Part shown: in pieces, positions 42,903 through 51,739 of the stretch
Layout: each line of letters opens with the position of its first letter
Position numbering within the stretch: position 1 is the first letter of the stretch
DNA from: Anaerococcus vaginalis ATCC 51170
GTDB lineage: Bacteria > Bacillota > Clostridia > Tissierellales > Peptoniphilaceae
Direction: 5' to 3'
Assembly: GCF_000163295.1 (NCBI RefSeq)
Contig: NZ_GG700527.1
Coordinates: forward strand, 1,705,966-1,769,965
DNA: 64,000 bases
Translations under genes and position numbers: made by a program
Notes under the pieces: model-generated
The model's input: the letters and a program-made list of their open reading frames with translations, nothing else
Databases searched by the model: none
Told to the model about the DNA's origin: nothing

Positions 42903-43867
42903 TAGATTATTATAAGGACATAATACTTGAAAACAACTTATCTTTGAAAAGAAATATTGAAGGATATAATTTTCCCATAAGTCTTTCGGAAAAAGATTCT
43001 CTAGAAATTATTGAAAAATTTAGGGGGATTTATGGGGATGAATTGATACTTTTAGATGAGATAGATGAAAATACTTTAAATAAACTTATTAATGCAGGAA
43101 TAATTACAGAAGATTCAAAAAATAAAGAAGCTGTGATTGGTTTTGTTTTTGAGGATGATTATATTCTTGTTATAAATGATAAAGACCATATTTCTATAAA
43201 TATTTCAAATTTTGGAGAAGAAATTAAACTTGCTTATGAAAGGGCGATGGAAATTGAAGAAGATTTGGATAAAAAATTTGATTTTTCCTTTTCTCCTCAA
43301 TATGGATATTTGACAAGTTTTGGTAGAGATTGTGGCAATGGAATTGAAATAAGGTTCAAATTATTTTTGTTTGGACTTTTGGATAATACCCAAGCATATC
43401 TAACCTTAAAATCAAGTCTTGCTCATGATGGAATTTATCTTACAAGATATGTTCCAGAATATTTTAAATCCTATGACGATGATATTTATATTTTGAAAAA
43501 TTTCGGAAATTATAGGGAAAAAATTGACGAATATTTGGAAAATTTTGAAAATATTTTAGATACAATTGTTAGAAATGAGAGAAGATTTAGGAGAGATTTC
43601 CAAAGTTTAAATGGATTAAATGATGAAGATATAAAAGATTCTATAAAAATTTTGGAAGATAATTTGGAAAGCAGAAATTTAAAGACAATGACTGCTATGA
43701 TAAATTGTCTTTATGATTTAAAAAAATATAATATTTTGGGTTTTAAAACAAAATTATCAAATCAAGAAATTGAGTATTTGATTTTCAATATTACAAAGGA
43801 TAAGTACAAGGGCAACCGTGACAATGAAAGATATGAATTTTTAAATTCGTACATGGAGGCTAGATAA
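42899..43867 (+). CDS. mcsB: McsB homologue with degenerate kinase site
   Basis: 322 residues against about 355 usual, TTG start. Position, GYLTS and the fold-wide alignment identify it as McsB. Compared from memory with the Bacillus protein, the phosphate-binding SSRIRLARN is ENNLSLKRN, NEEDHIRI is NDKDHISI, and CPTNVGTGLRAS is FGRDCGNGIEIR. VRGIYGEGSEA is also lost. Phosphotransfer therefore looks unlikely. The C-terminal phosphoarginine-recognition motif RDxxR survives as RDNER. It probably acts as an adaptor or reader between McsA/CtsR and ClpC. Confidence 0.85.
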   Translation: MIDYYKDIILENNLSLKRNIEGYNFPISLSEKDSLEIIEKFRGIYGDELILLDEIDENTLNKLINAGIITEDSKNKEAVIGFVFEDDYILVINDKDHISINISNFGEEIKLAYERAMEIEEDLDKKFDFSFSPQYGYLTSFGRDCGNGIEIRFKLFLFGLLDNTQAYLTLKSSLAHDGIYLTRYVPEYFKSYDDDIYILKNFGNYREKIDEYLENFENILDTIVRNERRFRRDFQSLNGLNDEDIKDSIKILEDNLESRNLKTMTAMINCLYDLKKYNILGFKTKLSNQEIEYLIFNITKDKYKGNRDNERYEFLNSYMEAR

Positions 43868-46278
43868 TGGAAAATAACAAATTAAATAGGCTAACAGGTC
43901 AGGCTCGAAGGGAATCCTATTCTCTTAGCCACGATTATATAGGAGTTGAACATTTGCTTTTGGCTCTTATGAAAACAGGTTCTCTTGCGACAAAAGCTTT
44001 GGAAGAAGCCGGTGCAAATTATGAACTTTTAAGGTCAATTGTAATAAATAATATTGGCAAGGGATCTGCAGTAAGACCTGCAAAGGAATATTCTAATAAA
44101 GTAAGACAAATTTTTGATAGGGCAAGACTTTTTGCCCAAAAAAGAAAAAAAGTTTCTGCAAGCGAGGAAGATATTCTTCTTGCAATTTTAAATGACGATG
44201 ATTCATTTACAAATTTAATGTTTATGTTGTCAGGTCTTGATAAAAAAATTATTAGAGATAATTTGATTCGTTTGCAAAATGAAGAAAAATCTTCTAATAC
44301 ATCTAATAATTTGAGCGAAAATTTAAAAAAATTCGCCAAAAATTTAAATGAAATGGCAGAGGCTGGAAAAATTGATCCAGTTATTGGAAGGGAAGATGAA
44401 GTTGAAAGAGTTATTCAAATTCTTTTAAGAAGAACAAAAAACAATCCGATTTTGATTGGAGATCCAGGAGTTGGAAAAACTGCCATAATCGAAGGACTTG
44501 CTCAAAGAATTGTTGATGGAAAAGTTCCTTTTGTTATGAAAGAAAAAACAATTGTCTCACTTGATCTTGCAAGTATGATTGCAGGAACAAAATATCGTGG
44601 GGATTTTGAAGATAGGCTAAAAAAATTATTTGGAGAACTGGAACAAAGAGAAGATGTAGTTTTATTTATTGACGAATTTCACATGGTTTTGGGAGCTGGA
44701 GCAAGTGAAGGCTCTATGGATGCAGCAAACATTTTAAAACCAATTCTTGCCAAAGGCGATATTCAAATAATTGGTGCGACAACAATTGATGAATATAGAA
44801 AGCATGTAGAAAAAGACCAAGCTTTAACTAGAAGAATGCAACCAGTTCATGTAGAAGAGCCAAATAAAGATGACACAATAAAAATAATTGAAGGATTAAA
44901 AGATAAATACGAAGACCACCACAAGGTGGAAATTACAGGTGAAGCCATAAAAGCTGCAGTAGATTTATCACAAAGATATATCCAAGACAGGTTTTTGCCA
45001 GATAAGGCGATTGATGTAATTGATGAGGCTTGTTCAAAAGAAAGAATCAAAAATTACAAGGAAAACAAGGACCAAGTTTCAAATAAAGAAATTTTAGATG
45101 GGCTTATTGAGGAAAAAAACCAAGCAATAAATGAGCAAAATTTCGAAAAAGCAGCAAGTCTAAGAGATCAAATAAACGAAGCACGTGAAAAACTCGAAAA
45201 AGAAAAAGAAGAAAAGAAAACTGATTTAAAAATTTCTTTTGATGAAGTTGCAAAAATTGTTTCATCTTGGTCAAAAGTTCCGATAACAAAATTAACAGAA
45301 GATGAAAAACAAAAATATATGGACCTTGATATTGATCTTAAAAAAGAAGTTATAGGTCAAGATAAGGCTATTGATAAAATTTCTCACGCTATAAAAAGAG
45401 CAAGAGTCGGCCTAAAAGATCCCAAAAAACCAATAGGTTCATTTATTTTTGTAGGGCCAACAGGAGTTGGTAAAACATATCTTGCAAAATCTTTGGCAAA
45501 AAATTTATTTGGAGATATGGATAATCTAATCAGGATGGACATGAGTGAATATATGGAAAAATTTGCCGTGTCAAGACTTGTTGGATCTCCTCCAGGATAT
45601 GTTGGTTACGAAGAAGGCGGTCAACTAACAGAAGCTGTAAGAAAACACCCATATTCTGTAATTTTATTTGACGAAATTGAAAAAGCTCATCCAGATATTT
45701 TCAATTTACTTTTACAAATTCTTGATGATGGACGTTTGACAGACGGTCAAGGAAGAACTGTAGATTTTAAAAATACAATAATAATTATGACAAGTAACGT
45801 TGGAGTTTCTTCTTTAAATCAAAATCCAAAAATTGGATTTGGAACTGGAGATGTGGAAAAAGAAATTGACGATTCAAATAAGGAAATAATAAATAAGGCA
45901 ATAAAAAATGCCTTTGCTCCAGAATTTTTAAATAGACTTGACGATATAATAATGTTCAACTCACTTGATAAGAACGCCATCAAAGAAATTACAAAAATTT
46001 TACTTGATGAAACGAAAGAAAGACTCAAAAATCTTGGAATAGAGATAAATTACAACAAGAGAGTTGTAGATTTACTATCAGAAGGCGGATTTTCAAAAGA
46101 ATACGGAGCAAGACCACTTGAACGTCACATTACAAATAAAATCGATAACCAATTGGCAGAAGAAATATTGGAAGGAAAATTATCAAAAGATATGAAAATT
46201 AACCTTACAGTAAAAGAAGGAAAAATAAATTTTGCCAACAAAAAAGAAAAAATAAAAGAAGAAATACCTATTTCTTAA
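43867..46278 (+). CDS. clpC: ClpC, AAA+ unfoldase
   Basis: 803 residues. Clp_N repeats at the start (about 1-145), first ATPase GDPGVGKTA with Walker B VLFIDEFHM, a UVR-containing middle domain (NEQNFEKAASLRDQI), second ATPase GPTGVGKTY with VILFDEIEKAHP, and Clp C-terminal domain. Partner of ClpP in protein quality control; the N-domain also binds phosphoarginine-tagged substrates in Bacillus. Last gene of the operon, overlapping mcsB by one base. Confidence 0.96.
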   Translation: MENNKLNRLTGQARRESYSLSHDYIGVEHLLLALMKTGSLATKALEEAGANYELLRSIVINNIGKGSAVRPAKEYSNKVRQIFDRARLFAQKRKKVSASEEDILLAILNDDDSFTNLMFMLSGLDKKIIRDNLIRLQNEEKSSNTSNNLSENLKKFAKNLNEMAEAGKIDPVIGREDEVERVIQILLRRTKNNPILIGDPGVGKTAIIEGLAQRIVDGKVPFVMKEKTIVSLDLASMIAGTKYRGDFEDRLKKLFGELEQREDVVLFIDEFHMVLGAGASEGSMDAANILKPILAKGDIQIIGATTIDEYRKHVEKDQALTRRMQPVHVEEPNKDDTIKIIEGLKDKYEDHHKVEITGEAIKAAVDLSQRYIQDRFLPDKAIDVIDEACSKERIKNYKENKDQVSNKEILDGLIEEKNQAINEQNFEKAASLRDQINEAREKLEKEKEEKKTDLKISFDEVAKIVSSWSKVPITKLTEDEKQKYMDLDIDLKKEVIGQDKAIDKISHAIKRARVGLKDPKKPIGSFIFVGPTGVGKTYLAKSLAKNLFGDMDNLIRMDMSEYMEKFAVSRLVGSPPGYVGYEEGGQLTEAVRKHPYSVILFDEIEKAHPDIFNLLLQILDDGRLTDGQGRTVDFKNTIIIMTSNVGVSSLNQNPKIGFGTGDVEKEIDDSNKEIINKAIKNAFAPEFLNRLDDIIMFNSLDKNAIKEITKILLDETKERLKNLGIEINYNKRVVDLLSEGGFSKEYGARPLERHITNKIDNQLAEEILEGKLSKDMKINLTVKEGKINFANKKEKIKEEIPIS

Positions 46279-46290
46279 AAAATATAAATA

Positions 46291-46322
46291 AGCTGCTGTA
46301 AAAATTTTACAGCAGTTTTTTA
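46291..46322 (+). terminator. Terminator of the clpC operon
   Basis: CTGCTGTAAAA / TTTTACAGCAG stem plus T run. Confidence 0.9.
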
Positions 46323-46334
46323 ATGGAACAAAAA

Positions 46335-46360
46335 ACACATAGAAAAATTTCTATATGTGT
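46335..46360. promoter_or_regulatory. ArsR-type operator upstream of arsR
   Basis: Inverted repeat ACACATAGAAA / TTTCTATATGTGT, the ATA-x-CATAGA...TCTATATG pattern bound by ArsR/SmtB repressors. It lies 28 bp before arsR. Confidence 0.7.
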
Positions 46361-46387
46361 GGTAAAATAAATTTTAGGAGGAGAGAA

Positions 46388-46690
46388 ATGGATAATAAAT
46401 ATATAAATATTTCTAAAAAATTAAAAGTTCTAAGTGATCCCAAAAGACTTGAAATTGTAGATATGCTATCATGCGAGGAGCTTTGTGCTTGTGAAATACT
46501 AGAAAAATTTGATATAAGCCAACCAACCTTATCAAGTGATATGAAAAAACTTGAAGATGCGAATATAATAAAAAGTCGCAAGGAGGGTAAAAATGTATTT
46601 TATATTGTAAACAAAGAAAATCTAGATGAACTTTATAATTTATTGGGAAAAATATTTGAATCCAGCCTAGATTGTATCTGCAAAAAATAA
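46388..46690 (+). CDS. arsR: ArsR-family metalloid-responsive repressor
   Basis: 100 residues from ATG 46388, which has an AGGAGGAGAG site. Winged helix with KLKVLSDPKRLEIVDML and the recognition helix SQPTLSSDMKKLEDA. The metal-site motif ELCACEI (Cys at about 31 and 33) is the ELCVCDL-type trivalent arsenic/antimony site. A Cys pair (CICKK) also ends the protein. It controls the ars genes from operators on both sides. Confidence 0.92.
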   Translation: MDNKYINISKKLKVLSDPKRLEIVDMLSCEELCACEILEKFDISQPTLSSDMKKLEDANIIKSRKEGKNVFYIVNKENLDELYNLLGKIFESSLDCICKK

Positions 46691-46703
46691 TTTTTTTGCT
46701 CAA

Positions 46704-46731
46704 ATACATAGATAAATTTAAATGTATCTAT
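46704..46731. promoter_or_regulatory. Second ArsR-type operator, before arsD
   Basis: ATAGATAAATTT / AAATGTATCTAT, 12-bp arms with one mismatch, preceded by TAC. Same core (CATAGA/TCTAT) as the operator before arsR, suggesting a second regulated promoter for arsDA. Confidence 0.65.
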
Positions 46732-46774
46732 ATTTAGATTTAAATTTCCTCAAAAAAAATAAAAGGAGAAAATT

Positions 46775-47143
46775 ATGAAAAAAATAAGAATATATGAACC
46801 AGCGATGTGTTGCTCAACAGGAGTTTGTGGGGTAAGTGTTGACCCTGAGCTTTTAAGAATGTCAAGCCTAGTAGAAAAATTAGATAAAAAAGGAATAGAT
46901 ATAAAAAGATTTAATCTTAACAATGCCCCTCAAGAATTTGTTGAAAATAAAAAGGTAAATGAAATTTTAAACGAAAAGGGAGAAGATATTCTTCCTCTTA
47001 CAATGGTTGATGATGAAATAATAAAAAGTGGAGCATATCCTTCAAATGAAGAATTTGAAGAAATTTTATCTATAAAAATTGATAAAAAAAATGAAGAAGA
47101 AAGTTCTTGTGGATGCTCTTCTGATAGTGGATGTTGTTGTTAA
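46775..47143 (+). CDS. arsD: ArsD arsenic metallochaperone
   Basis: 122 residues. Cys12, Cys13 and Cys18 (EPAMCCSTGVC) are the As(III)-binding residues that hand metalloid to ArsA. The tail CGCSSDSGCCC adds vicinal cysteine pairs as in longer ArsD proteins. 17 bp upstream of arsA. Confidence 0.94.
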   Translation: MKKIRIYEPAMCCSTGVCGVSVDPELLRMSSLVEKLDKKGIDIKRFNLNNAPQEFVENKKVNEILNEKGEDILPLTMVDDEIIKSGAYPSNEEFEEILSIKIDKKNEEESSCGCSSDSGCCC

Positions 47144-47160
47144 GGAATAGAAGGTATTTT

Positions 47161-48903
47161 ATGGAAAAATTTAGTCCTGAGAAAATAAAATTAGGAAAAT
47201 ATATATTTTTTACAGGAAAGGGAGGAGTTGGAAAAACATCCACTGCTTGTGCTACGGCTGTTAATTTATGTGAAAAGGGATCTAAGGTTTTATTGGTAAG
47301 CACAGATCCGGCCTCAAACCTCCAAGATATTTTTGTGGAAAAATTAGATAATGAAATTACAAAAATTGAAGAAGTAGAAGGTTTGTTTGTTGCAAATTTA
47401 GACCCAATTAAGGCAGCAGATGAATATAAGAAAAGTATAGTATCTCCCTATATTGGTAAACTTCCAGATAGTGTAATAAATAAAATGGAAGAAGAATTAT
47501 CTGGATCATGTACTGTAGAAATTGCAGCTTTTAATGAATTTGCAAAATATATTACAGATAAAGAAACTGAAGATAAATACGATTTTATTATTTTTGATAC
47601 AGCACCAACCGGCCACACTTTAAGAATGTTACAACTTCCACAAGCTTGGGATAATTTTATTGAAGATAATACCCAAGGTGTATCTTGTTTGGGACAACTA
47701 TCAGGTCTTGAAAGTCAAAAAGGTATGTATAAAAAAGCTGTAGAAACTTTATCTGATAAATATAAAACAAGTTTAATCCTTGTAACAAGACCAGAAGATG
47801 GTCCTTTAAAAGAAGCTGATAGGGCTTCAAAGGAATTAAAAGATATAGGTATTAAAAATCAAATATTATTGGTAAACGGCCTATTAACTATATATGATGA
47901 TAAAATATCCAAGGTCTATTATGAAAAACAAAAAGAATCCCTAGAAAAAATGCCAAAAAATTTAAAAAAATTACAAAATTATCTTATACCTTTAAGAGGA
48001 TATAATATAACAGGAATTTCAAATCTTAGGGCCTTGTTTGATGAAGATACTTATACAGAAAAAACTTTTGACAAAGAAATAAAAATTGATAAAAAATTAA
48101 AAGATATAATAGATGATTTGTACAAAAATAATAAGAAAGTTATATTCACAATGGGAAAAGGTGGAGTAGGAAAGACAACTGTGGCAGCGGCTATAGCTCT
48201 TGGACTTTCAAAAAAAGGAAAGAAAGTTCATCTTACAACAACTGATCCAGCAGATCATTTAAAATATACAATAAAAGAAAATGAAAATCTATCAGTAAGT
48301 CATATTGATGAAAAGTTAGAGCTTGAAAAATATAGGAAAGAAGTTTTACAAAAGGCGAAAGAAACTATGTCAAATGATGATCTTTCTTATATAGAAGAAG
48401 ATTTAAGATCACCTTGTACACAAGAAATAGCAGTTTTTAGAGCTTTTGCAGATATTGTAGAAAAAAGTGAGGAGGAAATAGTTGTAATTGATACAGCTCC
48501 AACCGGCCACACTCTTTTATTATTAGAATCAACCCAAAGTTATAACCAAGAAATAATGCGTTCAAATGGAGATATTCCAGAATCAACTAAAAAACTTTTG
48601 CCAAGACTTAAAAATGAAAAAGAAACAGAAGTTATAATAGTAACACTTGCAGAACCAACTCCAGTTTATGAAGCTTTAAGACTTGAAGAAGATTTAAAAA
48701 GAGCAGGAATTTTTAGCAAATGGTGGCTTATAAATTCCTCATTATATGCTTCAAACACAACAAATAAAATCCTAAAATCAAAAGCAAATGAAGAAGTAAA
48801 ATGGATTAATTATTTAAATGACCATACAAAGGAAAATTTAGCTATAATTGGTTGGAATCCTAAAAAATTAAGTGGAGATGTCTTAGAAGATTTAATAAAG
48901 TAG
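47161..48903 (+). CDS. arsA: ArsA arsenite/antimonite-stimulated ATPase
   Basis: 580 residues from ATG 47161. Two homologous halves, each with a P-loop: GKGGVGKTS (about 23) and GKGGVGKTT (about 345), and each with the DTAPTGHT signal-transduction motif. The A-site cysteines occur in LSGSCTVEIAAF and LRSPCTQEIAVF. ArsA normally drives the ArsB pump. No arsB or acr3 follows; the operon ends at a terminator here. Confidence 0.95.
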   Translation: MEKFSPEKIKLGKYIFFTGKGGVGKTSTACATAVNLCEKGSKVLLVSTDPASNLQDIFVEKLDNEITKIEEVEGLFVANLDPIKAADEYKKSIVSPYIGKLPDSVINKMEEELSGSCTVEIAAFNEFAKYITDKETEDKYDFIIFDTAPTGHTLRMLQLPQAWDNFIEDNTQGVSCLGQLSGLESQKGMYKKAVETLSDKYKTSLILVTRPEDGPLKEADRASKELKDIGIKNQILLVNGLLTIYDDKISKVYYEKQKESLEKMPKNLKKLQNYLIPLRGYNITGISNLRALFDEDTYTEKTFDKEIKIDKKLKDIIDDLYKNNKKVIFTMGKGGVGKTTVAAAIALGLSKKGKKVHLTTTDPADHLKYTIKENENLSVSHIDEKLELEKYRKEVLQKAKETMSNDDLSYIEEDLRSPCTQEIAVFRAFADIVEKSEEEIVVIDTAPTGHTLLLLESTQSYNQEIMRSNGDIPESTKKLLPRLKNEKETEVIIVTLAEPTPVYEALRLEEDLKRAGIFSKWWLINSSLYASNTTNKILKSKANEEVKWINYLNDHTKENLAIIGWNPKKLSGDVLEDLIK

Positions 48904-48948
48904 TTAAAAGATTTGGACAATTATTTAATTACACAAATTTTAGTATAG

Positions 48949-48985
48949 AAATAGGCTTAAAAATTTATTTAAGCCTATTTTTTAA
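48949..48985. terminator. Terminator at the end of the ars operon
   Basis: AAATAGGCTTAAA / TTTAAGCCTATTT with T run on the plus strand; A run on the other side makes it usable for the minus-strand genes too. Confidence 0.87.
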
Positions 48986-48993
48986 AAATTATT

Positions 48994-49175
48994 CTAATCC
49001 TTCTCAATTTGATAATCTGAATTAAGTTCGCTTTCTCCTGTTTTTGAAATTATGGTTGGATTTGTTAATATTAATATGTAGCAAGTTTCATCAAGATGAT
49101 TTTCTACAATAAATTTTCCTTGCATGAAACAAGTAAGGGCAAAATCAAACCCATTATAATTATTTTTTTGTTCAT
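48994..49175 (-). pseudogene. Small lipoprotein gene, apparently frameshifted
   Basis: From ATG 49175 the minus strand reads a lipoprotein leader (MNKKIIIMGLILPLLVSCKE) and stops after three more codons. A second frame, opening at an ATG overlapping the VSC codons, continues as QGKFIVENHLDETCYILIL and ends at 48994. Shifted together they would give one protein of about 60 residues. It lies 11 bp after the next gene's stop. It may be a broken gene or two overlapping small frames. Confidence 0.45.
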
Positions 49176-49186
49176 TAAATCATAAG

Positions 49187-49975
49187 CTAATCTTCCTTAT
49201 AAACTTTTCTTACTGCTTTTTCTAAATCATCAAAATATTTCAAAATTTCAAGTTCTTCCATGCTGAGCTTAACTTCTTTTTCAATTTTTATATTTGTCTT
49301 ATCTCCATCTTTGTGAGGTAGGTCTTTTTTAAATTCATCCAGATAAGAAATTATAAGATTTTCTATAGTTTCTTTAGCCTTGTCATTATAAGTAAAACCA
49401 AAATTTTTCATTTGGTCATCAAGCAAACTTTCCCCGTTTTTTTCTATGAAATCCTTGGCATAAATTTTTAAATCATCATAAGAATTCCCCATCAAATCAT
49501 TTACAACTTTTAAATCATTTATTGCATAATAAAGTTTGGAAGAAGTATCGCAAATTGCCAAAAGCTGAGTTTCGTATAAACTTTTTTCGATAGATTCTTC
49601 GCCGTTTTCATTAGTCAAATTAGCCCTAAGACTTCCCTTATTTTTTTTGATTTTTTCAAGATCAGAGCTAAAAATAAAATACAAATTATTTGCATAATCC
49701 ACGCATTCTTCCATAAGAATATCACGAGTTTTGCTAAGATTTTCATTATTTTTTTCATAAATTTTGTAAGCGTAAGTATCTTCAAAAAGCTCATCAGCCA
49801 TAGAAGACTTGTAAGTTTCAATGCTTTTTGCATTTTCTTTTTTAGGATTATACATAATAAAGGCGTCTTTTTTTATTTCTTCTTCAGAAAAATTTTTTCC
49901 ATTTTTTATGATATTACATCCTACAAATATAGAAAATAGACTTATAAGAAGTAATAGTTTAATTTTTATTTTCAT
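49187..49975 (-). CDS. Lipoprotein of unknown function
   Basis: 262 residues. Signal peptide with lipobox FVGC at about residues 17-20; the rest is hydrophilic, Lys/Glu-rich and mostly helical. No known domain was recognised. Small frames on both sides on the same strand suggest an operon of surface or secreted small proteins. The start follows AAGGAGC. Confidence 0.75.
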   Translation of the reverse strand: MKIKIKLLLLISLFSIFVGCNIIKNGKNFSEEEIKKDAFIMYNPKKENAKSIETYKSSMADELFEDTYAYKIYEKNNENLSKTRDILMEECVDYANNLYFIFSSDLEKIKKNKGSLRANLTNENGEESIEKSLYETQLLAICDTSSKLYYAINDLKVVNDLMGNSYDDLKIYAKDFIEKNGESLLDDQMKNFGFTYNDKAKETIENLIISYLDEFKKDLPHKDGDKTNIKIEKEVKLSMEELEILKYFDDLEKAVRKVYKED

Positions 49976-49990
49976 TAAAGCTCCTTGTGA

Positions 49991-50084
49991 TTATTTAAGA
50001 GAATAATAAGTAATAATGCCGATAATAAAAAGAATAATTAGGACAAATATGATTGATAAGAGTATTTTTTTATGAAATTTTCAT
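49991..50084 (-). pseudogene. Small single-helix peptide gene with a frameshift
   Basis: After AAAGGAGC the minus strand reads ATG at 50084 but stops after four codons. Removing one A from the AAAA run at codons 2-3 would give MKFHKKILLSIIFVLIIL and a further 12 residues, a single membrane helix ending YYSLK. The good ribosome site suggests a real gene broken by one base, a strain-specific loss, or a sequence error. Confidence 0.4.
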
Positions 50085-50231
50085 AAGATAAGCTCCTTTA
50101 GAAAACATTTGCACAACATATAAACAGTTTATCAAAAAAATATTTATAAATCAATTTAATCTATATTTAAAATATTAATTTTAGTAAAGTTATAAAATCA
50201 CATTGAATTTAAGCGAAATTTTTAAATTTAA

Positions 50232-50268
50232 AATGGGCTTTACAAAATATAAGATTCTGTAAAAGCCC
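50232..50268 (-). terminator. Terminator of the zinc uptake operon
   Basis: Minus-strand stem GGGCTTTTACA / TGTAAAGCCC (with a bulge) followed by a T-rich stretch, just after the permease stop. Confidence 0.8.
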
Positions 50269-50273
50269 AATTT

Positions 50274-51074
50274 TTATACTTTATTTTTTCTTAACTTTTT
50301 ATATAAAACAAATATTAACATTCCTATTATTGCATTTACAACAATTGCTCCACCGGGTTTTATATCGAATTGATAACTTAGAATAATACCAAGCATCATA
50401 TAGATTACGCCGAGTGTAATTGTTATAAAAAATGTTTGTTTATAACTTTTAGCAATAATTAATGCTGTTGCTACTGGTAAAACTATTAAGCTTGTAACCA
50501 TTAAAGCTCCAATTATTTTTACAGACAAGGCTATAGTTATGGCTGCAAGGAGAGTAAAAGATGCATCAAGTCTTTTTACTTTTACTCCAGAAAGCCTAGC
50601 TGTATTTGGATCTATCGCTATAGCTAAAAGAGATGAATATCTTGAAATTGATAATATTAAAACCAAAATAAAGGCAATACTTGTATTTACTATATCTCTA
50701 TCTGTAACTGATGAAATTGATCCGAAAAGGTAAGATTCAAAAGAATTTCCACCTGGAGCAAAATCTGAAAGAATGGCTGCAATTCCTAAACCAGTACTCA
50801 TAATAACTGCTGTTGCCATATCTCCATATTGTGGAAGTTTTTTTCTTATAAGTTCTATCAAAAAGGCAGCTACAATACAAACAATTGATGATCCTAAAAG
50901 TGGATCAAAACCTAATATTAATCCCATTCCAACTCCAGCAAGAGCTGTGTGAGATAGGGCATCACCTATCATGGAAGTTTTTCTATTTACCATTACAATT
51001 CCTATTATAGGAATCATAATAGAAAGTAAAAATCCCAAAATAAGTGCCTTTCTCATAAAAGCAAATTCTAGCAT
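50274..51074 (-). CDS. znuB: Zinc/manganese ABC transporter permease (ZnuB-like)
   Basis: 266 residues, about eight membrane segments. ABC-3 family marks: GDALSHTALAGVG near residue 37 and ALMVTSLIVLPVATAL near 190. Overlaps the ATPase gene by 7 bp. Its place with ZinT and a ZnuA-like protein points to zinc. Confidence 0.92.
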   Translation of the reverse strand: MLEFAFMRKALILGFLLSIMIPIIGIVMVNRKTSMIGDALSHTALAGVGMGLILGFDPLLGSSIVCIVAAFLIELIRKKLPQYGDMATAVIMSTGLGIAAILSDFAPGGNSFESYLFGSISSVTDRDIVNTSIAFILVLILSISRYSSLLAIAIDPNTARLSGVKVKRLDASFTLLAAITIALSVKIIGALMVTSLIVLPVATALIIAKSYKQTFFITITLGVIYMMLGIILSYQFDIKPGGAIVVNAIIGMLIFVLYKKLRKNKV

Positions 51075-51739
51075 TTTTTCAAACTCCCTTCTATCATTTC
51101 ATATTTTGTCATTTTAATATTTAAAGATTCCATTTCTTTTAATTCGTGAGTAACCATAATTATAGTTACATTAAATTTTTTTGAAAGAAAATCTATTGTT
51201 TCAAAAAAATGGTCCTTAGAATACTTATCAACTCCTGCTGTCGGTTCATCAAGAATTAAAATTTTTGGATCATTTATCATAGCTTTTGAAATCATCGCCC
51301 TTTGAGCAAGACCTCCCGACAATTCATTTACAGGAGTGTTGATATAATTTTCCATACCCATTTTTTTTAGTATATCTTTTGCTTTTTGGTAATGATTTTT
51401 CTTGGGGATTTTAATAAGACCAAATTCTTCGTAAAGATTTAATGAAACTAGTTCAAGGCAAGTTATAGGAAAGGCAATTTTATTTACTATATTTATTTGT
51501 GGGACATAGCCAATGTCTTTAAAAGAAACATAATCTTCAATATTTTTGCCAAGAATTTTAATTTCTCCACTATTATTTTTTAATTCTCCAAGCATAAGTT
51601 TTATTAAAGTTGATTTACCTGAACCATTTCCACCAAGAATTACCGTAAATTCACCGACATCAACATTCAAATTGCAATTTTTTAAAACAGGAATTTGTGA
51701 ATAAGAAAAATTCAAATTATTTATTGACACTGCTTTCAT
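51068..51739 (-). CDS. znuC: Zinc ABC transporter ATPase (ZnuC-like)
   Basis: 223 residues. Walker A GGNGSGKST (about 35), signature LSGGLAQR, Walker B ILILDEPTAGVD, H loop VTHELKEM. Overlaps the znuA 3' end by 23 bp and znuB by 7 bp. Confidence 0.92.
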   Translation of the reverse strand: MKAVSINNLNFSYSQIPVLKNCNLNVDVGEFTVILGGNGSGKSTLIKLMLGELKNNSGEIKILGKNIEDYVSFKDIGYVPQINIVNKIAFPITCLELVSLNLYEEFGLIKIPKKNHYQKAKDILKKMGMENYINTPVNELSGGLAQRAMISKAMINDPKILILDEPTAGVDKYSKDHFFETIDFLSKKFNVTIIMVTHELKEMESLNIKMTKYEMIEGSLKKC

